From: Aminomonas paucivorans DSM 12260 | GTDB taxonomy: Bacteria; Synergistota; Synergistia; Synergistales; Synergistaceae | NCBI RefSeq assembly: GCF_000165795.1 | Contig: NZ_CM001022.1 | Location: 1,116,001 to 1,180,000 of the forward strand | DNA: 64,000 nt | Direction of reading: 5' to 3' | The notes under the pieces: model-generated | The model's database searches: none | What the model was told of the DNA's origin: nothing | What the model saw: the letters and a program-made list of their open reading frames with translations, nothing else | Made by a program: the position numbers and the translations under genes | In this document: in pieces, positions 29,444 to 36,686 of the stretch | Layout of the letters: each line of letters begins with the position of its first letter | Numbering within the stretch: position 1 is the first letter of the stretch

Positions 29444-30601
29444 GTGCCCTTCTACCGGGTCAGCGCCTCCGATCCGACGGGCCGCACCCGAACCCTTCGG
29501 CGGGAGGCTCCCTCCGAGGGGGTGCTGCTGCGCACCCTGGGAGACCAGGGCTACGTGGTCCTCTCGGTGCGGCAGGAGGCGGCCCGAAGGACCGGGGGGG
29601 GCTCCAGGCCCCTGAACCTGGAGCAGCACGAGCAGTTCTGCGCCGCCCTGGCGGGGTTCCTGAAAAGCGGCTTACCCCTGGCCCAGGTGCTGGGCCTGCT
29701 GGAGCGGACCTCCTCCAAGAACCAGCGGCTGGGGGACCTGTATCGGACCTTGCGGGAATCCGTGGAGTCCGGCCGTTCCCTGGCGGTGGCCCTCAAGGAG
29801 AGCGGTCTCTTCCGGCCGGTGCTCCTGGGGCTGGTGGAATCCGCCGAGGCCTCCTCCAAGCTGCCGGAGATCCTGGACCGGGCGGCTCGACTCTTCGGGG
29901 ACGAGCTGAAACTGCGGCGCAAGATCCAGTCCGCCGTCACCTACCCCCTGGCCATGCTGGTCATCGGGGTGGGGGTGGTGGGGTTCCTGCTGACCTACGT
30001 GGTGCCCCGGCTCACGGGGCTGTTCGCGGAGATCGGGGCGGCGCTGCCCCTGCCCACCCGGGTGCTTCTGGGAGTGGCGGGGGTGGTGAAGGCCCTGGCC
30101 TGGCCGGTCCTCCTGGGGCTCCTTCTGGGGTGGCTGTGGCTGCGCCGTCGCGGAGGGAACGTGAACTGGCCCTTCTTTCGGGGGACCCGGCAGCAGCTCG
30201 CACTGGCGCTGGTGTTCGCCCACCTGTCCACGCTGCTGAAGTCCGGCATCCCCCTGGTCCAGGCCCTGGAGCTCACCGCCCCCATGGATCGGGACCGAAA
30301 TCGCTGGCGGGCAGTGGCGGAATCGGTGCGCATGGGGTATCGTTTCTCCCAGGGTTTGGAACGGCAGGGCGGTTTCCCGGAGGATCTCCTGGCGGTGCTG
30401 CGCATCGCCGAGTTGGGGGGGGACCTGCCGGACTCGCTAGAGAGGCTGGGGGCCACCTGCTGGGAACGATCCCAGGCGAGTCTGCAGCGCTTGGCGGACC
30501 TGGCGGAGCCGGCGATTATTGTCGTTTTAGGTGGGATGGTAGCTTTTGTCGTGGTGGCGGTGCTTCTGCCGGTGTTCGACCTCTCCAGCCTGATCCGGTA
30601 G
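29444..30601 (+). CDS. gspF: Type II secretion inner-membrane protein GspF
   Basis: Polytopic platform protein, 385 residues: two homologous T2SSF domains (about 60-180 and 265-380), each with cytoplasmic four-helix parts (FCAALAGFLKSGLPLAQVL and LALVFAHLSTLLKSGIPLVQALEL) and three transmembrane helices overall. C terminus VAVLLPVFDLSSLI is typical. GTG 29444, 3 bp after gspE. Last gene of the operon; gspG does not follow, which is abnormal since gspG usually sits next to gspF. Confidence 0.93.
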   Translation: MPFYRVSASDPTGRTRTLRREAPSEGVLLRTLGDQGYVVLSVRQEAARRTGGGSRPLNLEQHEQFCAALAGFLKSGLPLAQVLGLLERTSSKNQRLGDLYRTLRESVESGRSLAVALKESGLFRPVLLGLVESAEASSKLPEILDRAARLFGDELKLRRKIQSAVTYPLAMLVIGVGVVGFLLTYVVPRLTGLFAEIGAALPLPTRVLLGVAGVVKALAWPVLLGLLLGWLWLRRRGGNVNWPFFRGTRQQLALALVFAHLSTLLKSGIPLVQALELTAPMDRDRNRWRAVAESVRMGYRFSQGLERQGGFPEDLLAVLRIAELGGDLPDSLERLGATCWERSQASLQRLADLAEPAIIVVLGGMVAFVVVAVLLPVFDLSSLIR

Positions 30602-30631
30602 AAAATCCCTGCGAAGTTGCGAGGAAAGCTC

Positions 30632-30659
30632 TGGACAAGGGGCGGACCCCGTGTTGTAT
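30632..30659 (+). promoter_or_regulatory. Candidate promoter for the Synergist-CTERM gene
   Basis: TGGACA (30632-30637), 16-bp spacer, TTGTAT (30654-30659). Both hexamers are imperfect, but this is the most AT-rich point downstream of gspF. A start near 30667 would give a roughly 250-nt leader. Confidence 0.35.
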
Positions 30660-30917
30660 GTGTTAAAGCCCTTGCCCGGGGCGGCACGTCGGGAAACAGT
30701 GGGAAACCGGCGCCCACCACCCCGCAGGGCAGAGGCTCCCGCCGCCGGACGGCGGCAAGAGGTACGGCGGCTTCGGCCGCAGACATGCGGGGTTTCGTGC
30801 GGTGGCTGATCCTTTCGATGACCTGAATGGAGGTGAGGCAGAGGGTACGAAAGACCTCGGGGCTTGTACCTTTGTGCGGGTGATGGTGAACCTTGAAAAT
30901 TGAAAGGAGTGTGCGAT
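30660..30917 (+). other. Long structured 5' leader, no gene
   Basis: About 258 bases without a convincing reading frame between gspF and the surface-protein gene. It holds compact potential hairpins: GCCGCC-GGAC-GGCGGC (about 30750-30765), GCGGC-TTCG-GCCGC (about 30766-30780) and an alternative CCGCA-GACA-TGCGG partner that competes with the second. The last 60 bases before the ribosome site (AAAGGAG, 30903-30909) turn AT-rich. I could not match a known riboswitch class by eye; it may be a cis-acting RNA or simply a GC-rich leader. Confidence 0.4.
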
Positions 30918-32936
30918 TTGAAGAAAAAGTCTTTGTTTGCACTCGTTGCCATGGTAGTGTTCATGGCAACTGGGATTGCTTTCGCCGTTGCTCGGTTTGT
31001 CGGTCCTGCTGACCTCAGCGCGGCAGGTGATCCGACGGCGTGGTCGATCTATCAGTCCTACGACGCTGCGGTTCCTGTTGCTGGAGCTGGAGAGTATGCC
31101 TTCTCCGGGGTTAACATCAATCTTGGTATCAACAGCGACGACAATGTGAATGACGGGACTACTGCCGCCGGGCAGCGTAGGGCGTTGACTGTCTTCGGAG
31201 ATTTCGGCGTGGCGGACGGTGCATTTCCTGCAGCTGCGCCGCGTATTTTCCGCGGGCTTGTGACCTCGGGAGATAACGGAGCTGCGGCTCCCGCGCTTAC
31301 AAATTATGTGAGCGTCGATAAGTTTGTCTTTAACACGATTTCCACCACGACAATTCGGCCTGTGTTCCGTTTTGATGCGCAGCCGAATGCTGCAGTGCCT
31401 ACCTCCTCTGTCGATATCCGCATTCTCGACAGCAATGGCAACAACGTTCTTGAGCGCGTGGTGCATCTCAACACGAATCCCGCCGTCAACATCGATAAGG
31501 CGACCAGCGTGGATGTTCCCGTGACTCTTAACGTGCCTGCCACTGTGGAGGCGGCCCCGGTTGCCTATACGTTGGAGCTTTCCTGGGCTGCTGGTGTGGC
31601 GGATGGTGGAGTGACCGCAGTCGGAGCTAAGCGGACCATGACCTATCCCATCCTCGTGGATCGGGTTGCCGCTCAGGATGCTGACCTCACCACTTCCGCG
31701 TTTATTAACGTCAATAACGATGCCGATGGCGACTTCAACAATGCCTTGGGGCAGAGAGTTGCGCTTCATCACTTTACCACCCCCCAGACGGCTCCTGTGA
31801 CGACGAATATGGGGCTCGTTCCTAACGTCAATCTGGATGGCACTGCGGCGAATATCGATTTCTTTGTGCGCAATGATGGTCGTACCACGATGAGGAAGAC
31901 CACTGGGTATGATGGCCTTTACTCCTGGACCAACAATGCGGGCACTCTGCGGGCCTACCGGATGCGTACCCTTCTTGGCGTTGGCACGGTCTCTACGGAT
32001 CTGTTTACTGGGTTTGTTGGCCGTGAGCGGATTGCTGTCGCTGCCGGTACCTGGGCTCCTAAGCTTGCTAACGGCTGGGAGACCACGACGTATAACTGGA
32101 CTTCTGCGGCCCTTCCTGCCGTGGCGACGATGGCGTTCGATGCCCGTACCGATGTGGCGAACGTCATGATTCGGAATGCTGTTCTGGCCAACAATGCTGC
32201 TGTGTTTAATCGCACGACCTACTTCCCGAGCATGGATGTGAATGTGACCATGGCTCAGGCTCAGGGCGTGACGGGGCATGTTTCCGCTCCGAGCATTTCC
32301 GCGAAGAACGTGGCTCCCGTCGCCTTTGAGATCCCCGTGCCCAATCCTGCCCGGGACGACGAGGTGTATGTCTATCCGATGCAGGTGACCCTCCGGGTCC
32401 GCGCGGCGGATGTGGACCGGGTGTGGGGCACCACCAGCAACAAGTGGCGGACTATCCAGAACAAGTTTGCGAACCTCAATGCGACTGGCGGACTGAAGGC
32501 GTTCCTTGATGCCATCGGCCCCCAGAAGGTGGTTGGCGGTCAGACCTATGCCCTTGCGAACGTGGCTCCTGCTGCGGATCTGCCCAAGTACTTCCAGGTC
32601 CGGAACAACGCTACGGATTCCGAGTACTACATCAGCTTCTTCATGGTCATCGCCGACATGGCGAAGCCCACGGGTCTGAACGACGTGGTCGCCGTGAACA
32701 ATATGTTCATCGTCTACGACGGCCAGAAGAACAACGTGCTGGTGGATCCCATCTACGCTGGCGAGCCCACCACCACGACCCCGACGCCCACCTCTGGACC
32801 GACCCCCACGGCTGGCCCCACGGCCACCCCGACTCCGGGCAGCTCCAGCAGCAGCGGCGGTTGCTCCGCCTTCGGGTTCGCCCCGATGGCCCTCCTGCTT
32901 CTCGCCCCGCTGGCTCTTCTTCGCAAGCGCGGCTAA
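30918..32936 (+). CDS. Secreted surface protein with Synergist-CTERM sorting domain
   Basis: 672 residues from TTG 30918, 8 nt after AAAGGAG. N-terminal signal peptide KKKSLFALVAMVVFMATGIAFA. The long middle region is beta-type, Ala/Val/Asn/Thr-rich, without a recognised enzyme motif. The C terminus has a Thr/Pro/Gly-rich linker (about residues 615-640), then SSSSSGGCSAFGF, a hydrophobic helix and RKRG: the Synergist-CTERM arrangement of Gly-Cys-Ser motif, transmembrane segment and basic stop. Such domains are thought to be processed by an intramembrane protease and to anchor proteins at the surface. Codons are far richer in T-ending forms than neighbours, consistent with transfer or a strongly expressed surface-layer type protein. 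Position directly after the T2SS operon suggests it is a T2SS cargo. Confidence 0.8.
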   Translation: MKKKSLFALVAMVVFMATGIAFAVARFVGPADLSAAGDPTAWSIYQSYDAAVPVAGAGEYAFSGVNINLGINSDDNVNDGTTAAGQRRALTVFGDFGVADGAFPAAAPRIFRGLVTSGDNGAAAPALTNYVSVDKFVFNTISTTTIRPVFRFDAQPNAAVPTSSVDIRILDSNGNNVLERVVHLNTNPAVNIDKATSVDVPVTLNVPATVEAAPVAYTLELSWAAGVADGGVTAVGAKRTMTYPILVDRVAAQDADLTTSAFINVNNDADGDFNNALGQRVALHHFTTPQTAPVTTNMGLVPNVNLDGTAANIDFFVRNDGRTTMRKTTGYDGLYSWTNNAGTLRAYRMRTLLGVGTVSTDLFTGFVGRERIAVAAGTWAPKLANGWETTTYNWTSAALPAVATMAFDARTDVANVMIRNAVLANNAAVFNRTTYFPSMDVNVTMAQAQGVTGHVSAPSISAKNVAPVAFEIPVPNPARDDEVYVYPMQVTLRVRAADVDRVWGTTSNKWRTIQNKFANLNATGGLKAFLDAIGPQKVVGGQTYALANVAPAADLPKYFQVRNNATDSEYYISFFMVIADMAKPTGLNDVVAVNNMFIVYDGQKNNVLVDPIYAGEPTTTTPTPTSGPTPTAGPTATPTPGSSSSSGGCSAFGFAPMALLLLAPLALLRKRG

Positions 32937-32979
32937 GCAGGTCCGGAAATCCTGGTAACACCTAGCATCTAGCGCCACG

Positions 32980-33014
32980 AACCGGGCGGGCCTTCGGGCC
33001 CGCCCGGTTTTTTT
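32980..33014 (+). terminator. Strong intrinsic terminator
   Basis: 13-bp perfect stem AACCGGGCGGGCC (32980-32992) with its complement (32997-33009), TTCG tetraloop, then seven consecutive Ts. Ends the Synergist-CTERM transcript. Confidence 0.95.
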
Positions 33015-33117
33015 GATCTTCCCTAATGACCCGCTGCCACCAGGGTCAGTTCCTCCCCGCCGTTCCTTGCACGATGCGGGAAGGGGTGATACATTTGTTA
33101 TACAGGGGGTGATGGCC

Positions 33118-33351
33118 ATGTCCGCGCTTACGGCAGTTCGTTTGGGAGAAGCTCTGGAGGATCGACTGGCCCGAACGGCCCGTCGCATGAACCGCCCACG
33201 AAGCGGCCTCATCCGAGAGGCCCTGGAGCGGTACCTGGACGACCTGGAGGACTACGCCCGAGCAGTGGAGGCATGGGAGGTCCATGTGGCCTCGGGAGAG
33301 GAAACCCTTTCCCTGGAGGCCGTCAAGGCCAGCCTTGGCCTGGAGGCTTGA
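33118..33351 (+). CDS. RelB-type ribbon-helix-helix antitoxin
   Basis: 77 residues. N-terminal ribbon-helix-helix DNA-binding fold (TAVRLGEALEDRLARTARRMNRPRSGLIREALERYLDDLEDY) followed by the toxin-neutralising tail EETLSLEAVKASLGLEA, a pattern typical of RelB/StbD-like antitoxins. ATG 33118 is chosen over 33112 because GGGGG at 33105-33109 is well spaced for it. It probably represses its own promoter; an AT-rich stretch with TTATAC (33098-33103) lies just upstream. The stop overlaps the toxin start by 17 bp. Confidence 0.82.
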   Translation: MSALTAVRLGEALEDRLARTARRMNRPRSGLIREALERYLDDLEDYARAVEAWEVHVASGEETLSLEAVKASLGLEA

Positions 33352-33613
33352 GTTCACTCCCCTCTGTGCGAGGATCCTGCACAAACTGGATCCCCCTACC
33401 GCGCGGAGGATTCTGGAGTACCTGGAGGATGCGGTCCGTTTGCCGGACCCTCGTCGGCGGGGGAGGGGGCTGACAGGGCCTCTGGCGGGGTTCTGGCGCT
33501 ATCGGGTGGGAGACTACCGGGTCCTCTGCCGCCTGGAGGATGCGCGCCTGGTGGTCCTGATCCTGGAGATCTGTCGTCGGTCCCAAGGCTATCCTCCGAA
33601 GCCGACGGGTTGA
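33335..33613 (+). CDS. RelE/ParE-superfamily toxin
   Basis: 92 residues from TTG 33335 (MAWRLEFTPLCARILHKLD), overlapping the antitoxin by 17 bp. The C-terminal half has FWRYRVGDYRVLCRLEDARLVVLILEI, the RelE strand pattern, with arginines in VGDYR and CRRSQGY taking the place of the usual catalytic GHR-x-VY ending. RelE toxins cut mRNA at the ribosome; the altered C terminus leaves activity uncertain. Clear type II toxin-antitoxin pairing with the upstream gene. Confidence 0.8.
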   Translation: MAWRLEFTPLCARILHKLDPPTARRILEYLEDAVRLPDPRRRGRGLTGPLAGFWRYRVGDYRVLCRLEDARLVVLILEICRRSQGYPPKPTG

Positions 33614-33624
33614 TGAGGGTGCAG

Positions 33625-33662
33625 GCCCCCCCGCCTCCAAAAGGGTTTTTGGGGGGGCTTTT
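33625..33662 (+). terminator. Terminator after first toxin-antitoxin pair
   Basis: GCCCCCCC (33625-33632) pairs with GGGGGGGC (33651-33658) around an inner CC-AAAA-GG hairpin, followed by TTTT. It lies 12 bp after the toxin stop. Confidence 0.7.
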
Positions 33663-33754
33663 GCCTTGGGGGTTCCCTGTACCGCCGCTTCCGAGCCGAG
33701 GATCCGTCCTTCCGCTCGGGGTTCCATCCATGGGGTCTGGAAGGGGGGTGAGTC

Positions 33755-34069
33755 GTGAATCTGCCGGAGCTGACGCCTGCGCAAAAACGCCTGGTGGAGG
33801 AACTCTGTCGCCGACACTTCGTGCGTCGTCTGGCCCTTTTCGGTTCCTTCGCCCGAGGGGAAGGGCGGGAGGGCAGTGATGTGGACCTTCTCGTCTCGTT
33901 CCTGGAGGACCGGGAGCCGGGGCTTCTGGGCCTCATGGCCCTGCAGGAAGACCTGGGGGAGGCCTTTGGCCGGACCGTGGATCTCCACACCCCGGAGGAT
34001 CTGAGCCGTTTCTTCCGGGACCGGGTGGTTCGAGAGGCGGTGGACCTCTTGGGTCTGGTTCTGCGATGA
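33755..34069 (+). CDS. Minimal nucleotidyltransferase (MNT) domain protein
   Basis: 104 residues with the nucleotidyltransferase core LFGSFARGE...GSDVDLLVSF (residues about 28-50): the GSF helix and the DxD metal-binding pair are intact. MNT proteins act as antitoxins for HEPN toxins by AMPylating or oligo-adenylating them. GTG 33755 follows AAGGGGGGTG. No HEPN gene is adjacent; the downstream pair is of the Phd/RelE type. It may be an orphan partner. Confidence 0.78.
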   Translation: MNLPELTPAQKRLVEELCRRHFVRRLALFGSFARGEGREGSDVDLLVSFLEDREPGLLGLMALQEDLGEAFGRTVDLHTPEDLSRFFRDRVVREAVDLLGLVLR

Positions 34070-34088
34070 GAAGAGGGGGGAGAAAAGA

Positions 34089-34358
34089 ATGAAGAATCTG
34101 TGCTCCCGGCGAAGACCCCGATATGGCATCCCTTTGGAAGCGCTCCGAAGGGCTGCTCGGGGCGAGCGGGTGGTCTTTCGACCTCCCTTGGGTCCCGCGC
34201 TGGCTCTGGTTTCCCTGGAGGATGCGGAGCTGTTGGCGCGACTGGAGGACGAAAGGGATAACCGGCTGGCAGACGAGGCGCTGGCGGAAGATGGGGAGAA
34301 CGTCACTCTAGACGTGATCCTGGCGGACTACGAAGCCAAGTATGGCGTACTCGATTGA
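34089..34358 (+). CDS. Phd/YefM-like antitoxin
   Basis: 89 residues. The segment GIPLEALRRAARGERVVFRPPLGPALALVSLEDAELLARLED follows the Phd/YefM pattern (short DNA-binding N-terminal fold, then V-S-L-E-D-x-E), and the tail DVILADYEAKYGV would wrap the toxin. The N terminus is short and degenerate. It overlaps the following toxin by 17 bp, the same overlap as in the first pair. Confidence 0.7.
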   Translation: MKNLCSRRRPRYGIPLEALRRAARGERVVFRPPLGPALALVSLEDAELLARLEDERDNRLADEALAEDGENVTLDVILADYEAKYGVLD

Positions 34359-34596
34359 GTTTCGTCCCTCCGTGCGGAAGGAACTATCCAGCTTAAGCCG
34401 GGAAATGCACCGTAGGGTTCTCCAGGCTATTCTCTCTCTTGCCCAGGACCCCTGTCCTCCGGGCTGCAAACTTCTTCGGGGAGAGCGGCGGTTTCGGATT
34501 CGGGTTGGGGACTACCGGGTTCTCTATGAGGTTCGCCATGAGGTGTTGCTGATCCTCGTGATCCGGGTGGGGCATCGCAGGGAGGTATACAGGTAG
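34342..34596 (+). CDS. RelE/ParE-superfamily toxin
   Basis: 84 residues, ATG 34342 (MAYSIEFRPSVRKELSSLSREM). All RelE landmarks are present: LLRGERRFRIRVGDYRVLYEV and the catalytic ending LVIRVGHRREVY. Intact and probably active as a ribosome-dependent mRNA interferase; partner of the upstream antitoxin. Confidence 0.88.
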   Translation: MAYSIEFRPSVRKELSSLSREMHRRVLQAILSLAQDPCPPGCKLLRGERRFRIRVGDYRVLYEVRHEVLLILVIRVGHRREVYR

Positions 34597-34602
34597 AGTC
34601 CC

Positions 34603-35895
34603 TTGCTCGATCCGACTGCCTTTCTTCCTTCCCTATCCGCCGTTCCCCCGGTACCAACCCCACCGTTTTGTGGTAGCGTAGCCCCGAAAGGGGGGAGTGT
34701 TCTGTCCGCCATCCTGGCCGATCTGAATTGGGAACTGCTGGCGGTGCTGGTGGCGGTGAGCGCCGTGGTGGCCTACGTGGGTGACGTGGTGGGCATGCGC
34801 ATCGGCAAGAAGCGCATCTCCCTTTTCGGCCTGCGCCCCCGGCACACCTCCTCGGTGGTCACGGCCCTCACGGGTGTGCTGATCACCCTGGCCACGCTGA
34901 TGGTCGTGTCCGCCGCCTCGGAGACGGTGCGCACCGCCCTGTTGGGGATGAAGTTCGTGCAGCGCCAGGTGACGGACCTGACCGGTCAGCTTCAGCAGAA
35001 CCGGCAGGATCTGGAGAGCCTGGAGTTCCGCCTTTTCCAGAGCCAGGAGGAGCTGCAGAAAAAGGCCCGCGCCCTGGGGGAGGTGGAAAAGCGCCTGATC
35101 CAGGAAGGGGCGGCCCTTCGGGAGGCGAAAGACCGCCTTGAGGAGGCCCAGTCTCACACAAAGGACCTGGAGGACCGCCGCGCCCTGCTGGAAGTGCAGC
35201 TTGCGGATCTCCAGTCCCAGAAGACCAACCTGTCCCGCTCCGTGGCGAAGCTCCAGGGGGAGGCGAAGGCCCTTCGGGAGGGGCTCCAGCAGGTGCGGGA
35301 GGGGCGCATCGCCGTCCTGGCGGGGGAGCTGCTGTCCCAGCTTCCCGTGGAGCCCAAAGAGCGTACCCCTCGTCGGTCCCTGGACCTGCTGCTGGATCGG
35401 GCCAGCCAAGGGCTGGCGGCTCGTCTTGCCAAAAGCCCGGAGCAGGTGTCCGTGGCTCTGGACGAGGAGGAGCGGGCCAAGGCTCTGGCGCTCCTCTCCG
35501 GCACGGCGGATCGGCGGGTGCTGCGGCTCATCGCTCGGTCCAACGCGGTGCTGGGCGAGACGGTGTACGGCCAGGTCCAGTCCTTCCGCAGCGTGGTGGT
35601 GGTGAAGGAGGGGGAGGTCCTGGCGGCACGGGAGGTTCCCTCGGGCACGTCCCCGGAGGAGGCGGAACAGATTCTCCACGTCCTCCTGCGGGAGGTGAAC
35701 CAGAAGGTGGTGCGTCGGGGGGTGCTCCCCGACCCCCTGCGGGGCACCGTGGGAAACTTGAGCGCCACGGAGTTCTACGACGGGGTGGAGCGCATCGCCG
35801 AAAGCCGCACGTCCCTGACGGTCTCCGTGCTGGCGCAGAAGGACATCTACACCGAGGGGCCCGTGGCGGTGCGCATCGTCACCAAGGCCCCCTGA
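34603..35895 (+). CDS. DUF3084 membrane-anchored coiled-coil protein
   Basis: 430 residues from TTG 34603. Two transmembrane helices near residues 43-62 and 83-105, with the DUF3084 motif GMRIGKKRISLFGLRPRH between them, then a long coiled coil (about 120-245, with heptads such as LQQNRQDLESLEFRLFQSQEEL) and a globular C-terminal part. The first about 30 codons read as low-complexity, Pro-rich sequence; a good ribosome site (AAAGGGGGGAG, about 34687-34697) lies just before a CTG at 34702, so the true protein may start there with a rare CTG. Role unknown; family members sit in the envelope. Confidence 0.75.
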   Translation: MLDPTAFLPSLSAVPPVPTPPFCGSVAPKGGSVLSAILADLNWELLAVLVAVSAVVAYVGDVVGMRIGKKRISLFGLRPRHTSSVVTALTGVLITLATLMVVSAASETVRTALLGMKFVQRQVTDLTGQLQQNRQDLESLEFRLFQSQEELQKKARALGEVEKRLIQEGAALREAKDRLEEAQSHTKDLEDRRALLEVQLADLQSQKTNLSRSVAKLQGEAKALREGLQQVREGRIAVLAGELLSQLPVEPKERTPRRSLDLLLDRASQGLAARLAKSPEQVSVALDEEERAKALALLSGTADRRVLRLIARSNAVLGETVYGQVQSFRSVVVVKEGEVLAAREVPSGTSPEEAEQILHVLLREVNQKVVRRGVLPDPLRGTVGNLSATEFYDGVERIAESRTSLTVSVLAQKDIYTEGPVAVRIVTKAP

Positions 35896-35912
35896 AGAAG
35901 ACGGAGGAATCC

Positions 35913-36167
35913 ATGCTCATCGTTGGTTGCCAACACTGCGACAAGACTGAGATCCTTCCCGGGACGCCGGACCCCGACGGGGTGGCCCGGACCCGTTGGA
36001 CCTGCCCCCGCTGCGGGGCGGGGCAGGTACTCCAGCTCCCCCTGGCGGCGGATGCCCGGGGGAAGGACCTGCGGCAGATCCTGGGGGGACTGGCCCTCCT
36101 GCCCACGGAGCCGTCGGTTTCCCCCGACGCTCCCGCTGCCCTGGAGTCTCCCCATGGGCTCCCTTGA
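35913..36167 (+). CDS. Small zinc-ribbon protein, function unknown
   Basis: 84 residues, ATG 35913 after ACGGAGGA. It has CQHC at the N terminus and CPRC near residue 30, enough for a zinc ribbon, followed by a low-complexity tail. It is 17 bp after the DUF3084 gene and overlaps the next gene by 14 bp, so it is likely in the same transcript. I do not recognise a family. Confidence 0.6.
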   Translation: MLIVGCQHCDKTEILPGTPDPDGVARTRWTCPRCGAGQVLQLPLAADARGKDLRQILGGLALLPTEPSVSPDAPAALESPHGLP

Positions 36168-36579
36168 GGGCTACCTCACCTACGACAGCAAGGAGGCGGT
36201 GAGGCCCGAGGAGCTTCAGGACCTCTACCGCTTCACCCGCTGGGGGCGCAGCCGTTCCCTGGAGCAGATCGAACGGATGCTGGCGGGCACCAGCATGTGT
36301 TTTTCCATGCGCCGGGAGGGGAAGCTGGTGGCCTTCTGCCGCCTGATGACGGACTTCGTCTTCCGGGGTTCCCTGTGGGACATCCTGGTGCACCCAGACC
36401 ACCAGGGCAAAGGAGTGGGCAGCGCCCTGCTGGATTATGTGCTGGACCACCCGGCGGTGCGCTCCATCCCCCTCCTTTCCACCTACACCAGCGACTTGGT
36501 CCCCTTCCTGGCCCGCAAGGGCTTCGAGCCCCGGGAGGGGGCCCTGGTGCTCCAGCGCCGTCCCATCGAGTACACGTGA
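36154..36579 (+). CDS. GNAT family N-acetyltransferase
   Basis: 141 residues, ATG 36154 inside the preceding gene. The acetyl-CoA-binding motif A is clear: WDILVHPDHQGKGVGSALLDYVL (Q-x2-G-x-G). N-terminal region RWGRSRSLEQIERML precedes it, and strand pattern LLSTYTSDLVPFLARKGFE follows. Substrate (small amine, peptide or protein N terminus) cannot be inferred. Close relatives of this size often sit near metK without known function. Confidence 0.82.
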   Translation: MGSLEGYLTYDSKEAVRPEELQDLYRFTRWGRSRSLEQIERMLAGTSMCFSMRREGKLVAFCRLMTDFVFRGSLWDILVHPDHQGKGVGSALLDYVLDHPAVRSIPLLSTYTSDLVPFLARKGFEPREGALVLQRRPIEYT

Positions 36580-36592
36580 AAGAGCTTCGGGC

Positions 36593-36621
36593 TTGGGTGC
36601 CGAGACCCCTTGTGGTATAAG
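36593..36621 (+). promoter_or_regulatory. Sigma-70 promoter for metK
   Basis: TTGGGT (36593-36598), 17-bp spacer, TATAAG (36616-36621). Predicted start near 36628, about five bases before the leader hairpin. Confidence 0.65.
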
Positions 36622-36632
36622 TGGGGACAGGT

Positions 36633-36663
36633 CGCCGCTTCGCCTTTTCGAGGCGGGGCGGCG
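36633..36663 (+). promoter_or_regulatory. Stable hairpin in the metK leader
   Basis: 12-bp stem (36633-36644 with 36652-36663, two G-T pairs) with a 7-nt loop TTTTCGA, followed by CATTTTATG and the metK ribosome site. At the extreme 5' end of the predicted mRNA it could protect the transcript or act as an attenuator. It is too short to be a SAM-I riboswitch. Confidence 0.5.
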
Positions 36664-36686
36664 CATTTTATGTGGAGGTGTGTTTG

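Noticed and set aside
30660-30917. Leader as cobalamin or cyclic-di-GMP riboswitch, or as RNase P RNA (a GAGGAAAG stretch at about 30621)
   Set aside because: The GGGAA-x-C stretch is reminiscent of the cobalamin core but the B12 box is absent; the c-di-GMP core is not matched; the region is too short for RNase P and lacks its 3' conserved segment.
33755-34358. MNT gene and the following gene as an MNT-HEPN pair
   Set aside because: The following 89-residue protein follows the Phd/YefM antitoxin pattern and overlaps a RelE toxin; it lacks the HEPN R-x4-6-H motif.
36601-36686. SAM-I riboswitch upstream of metK
   Set aside because: The leader is only about 60 nt, with one hairpin and none of the conserved SAM-I core segments.
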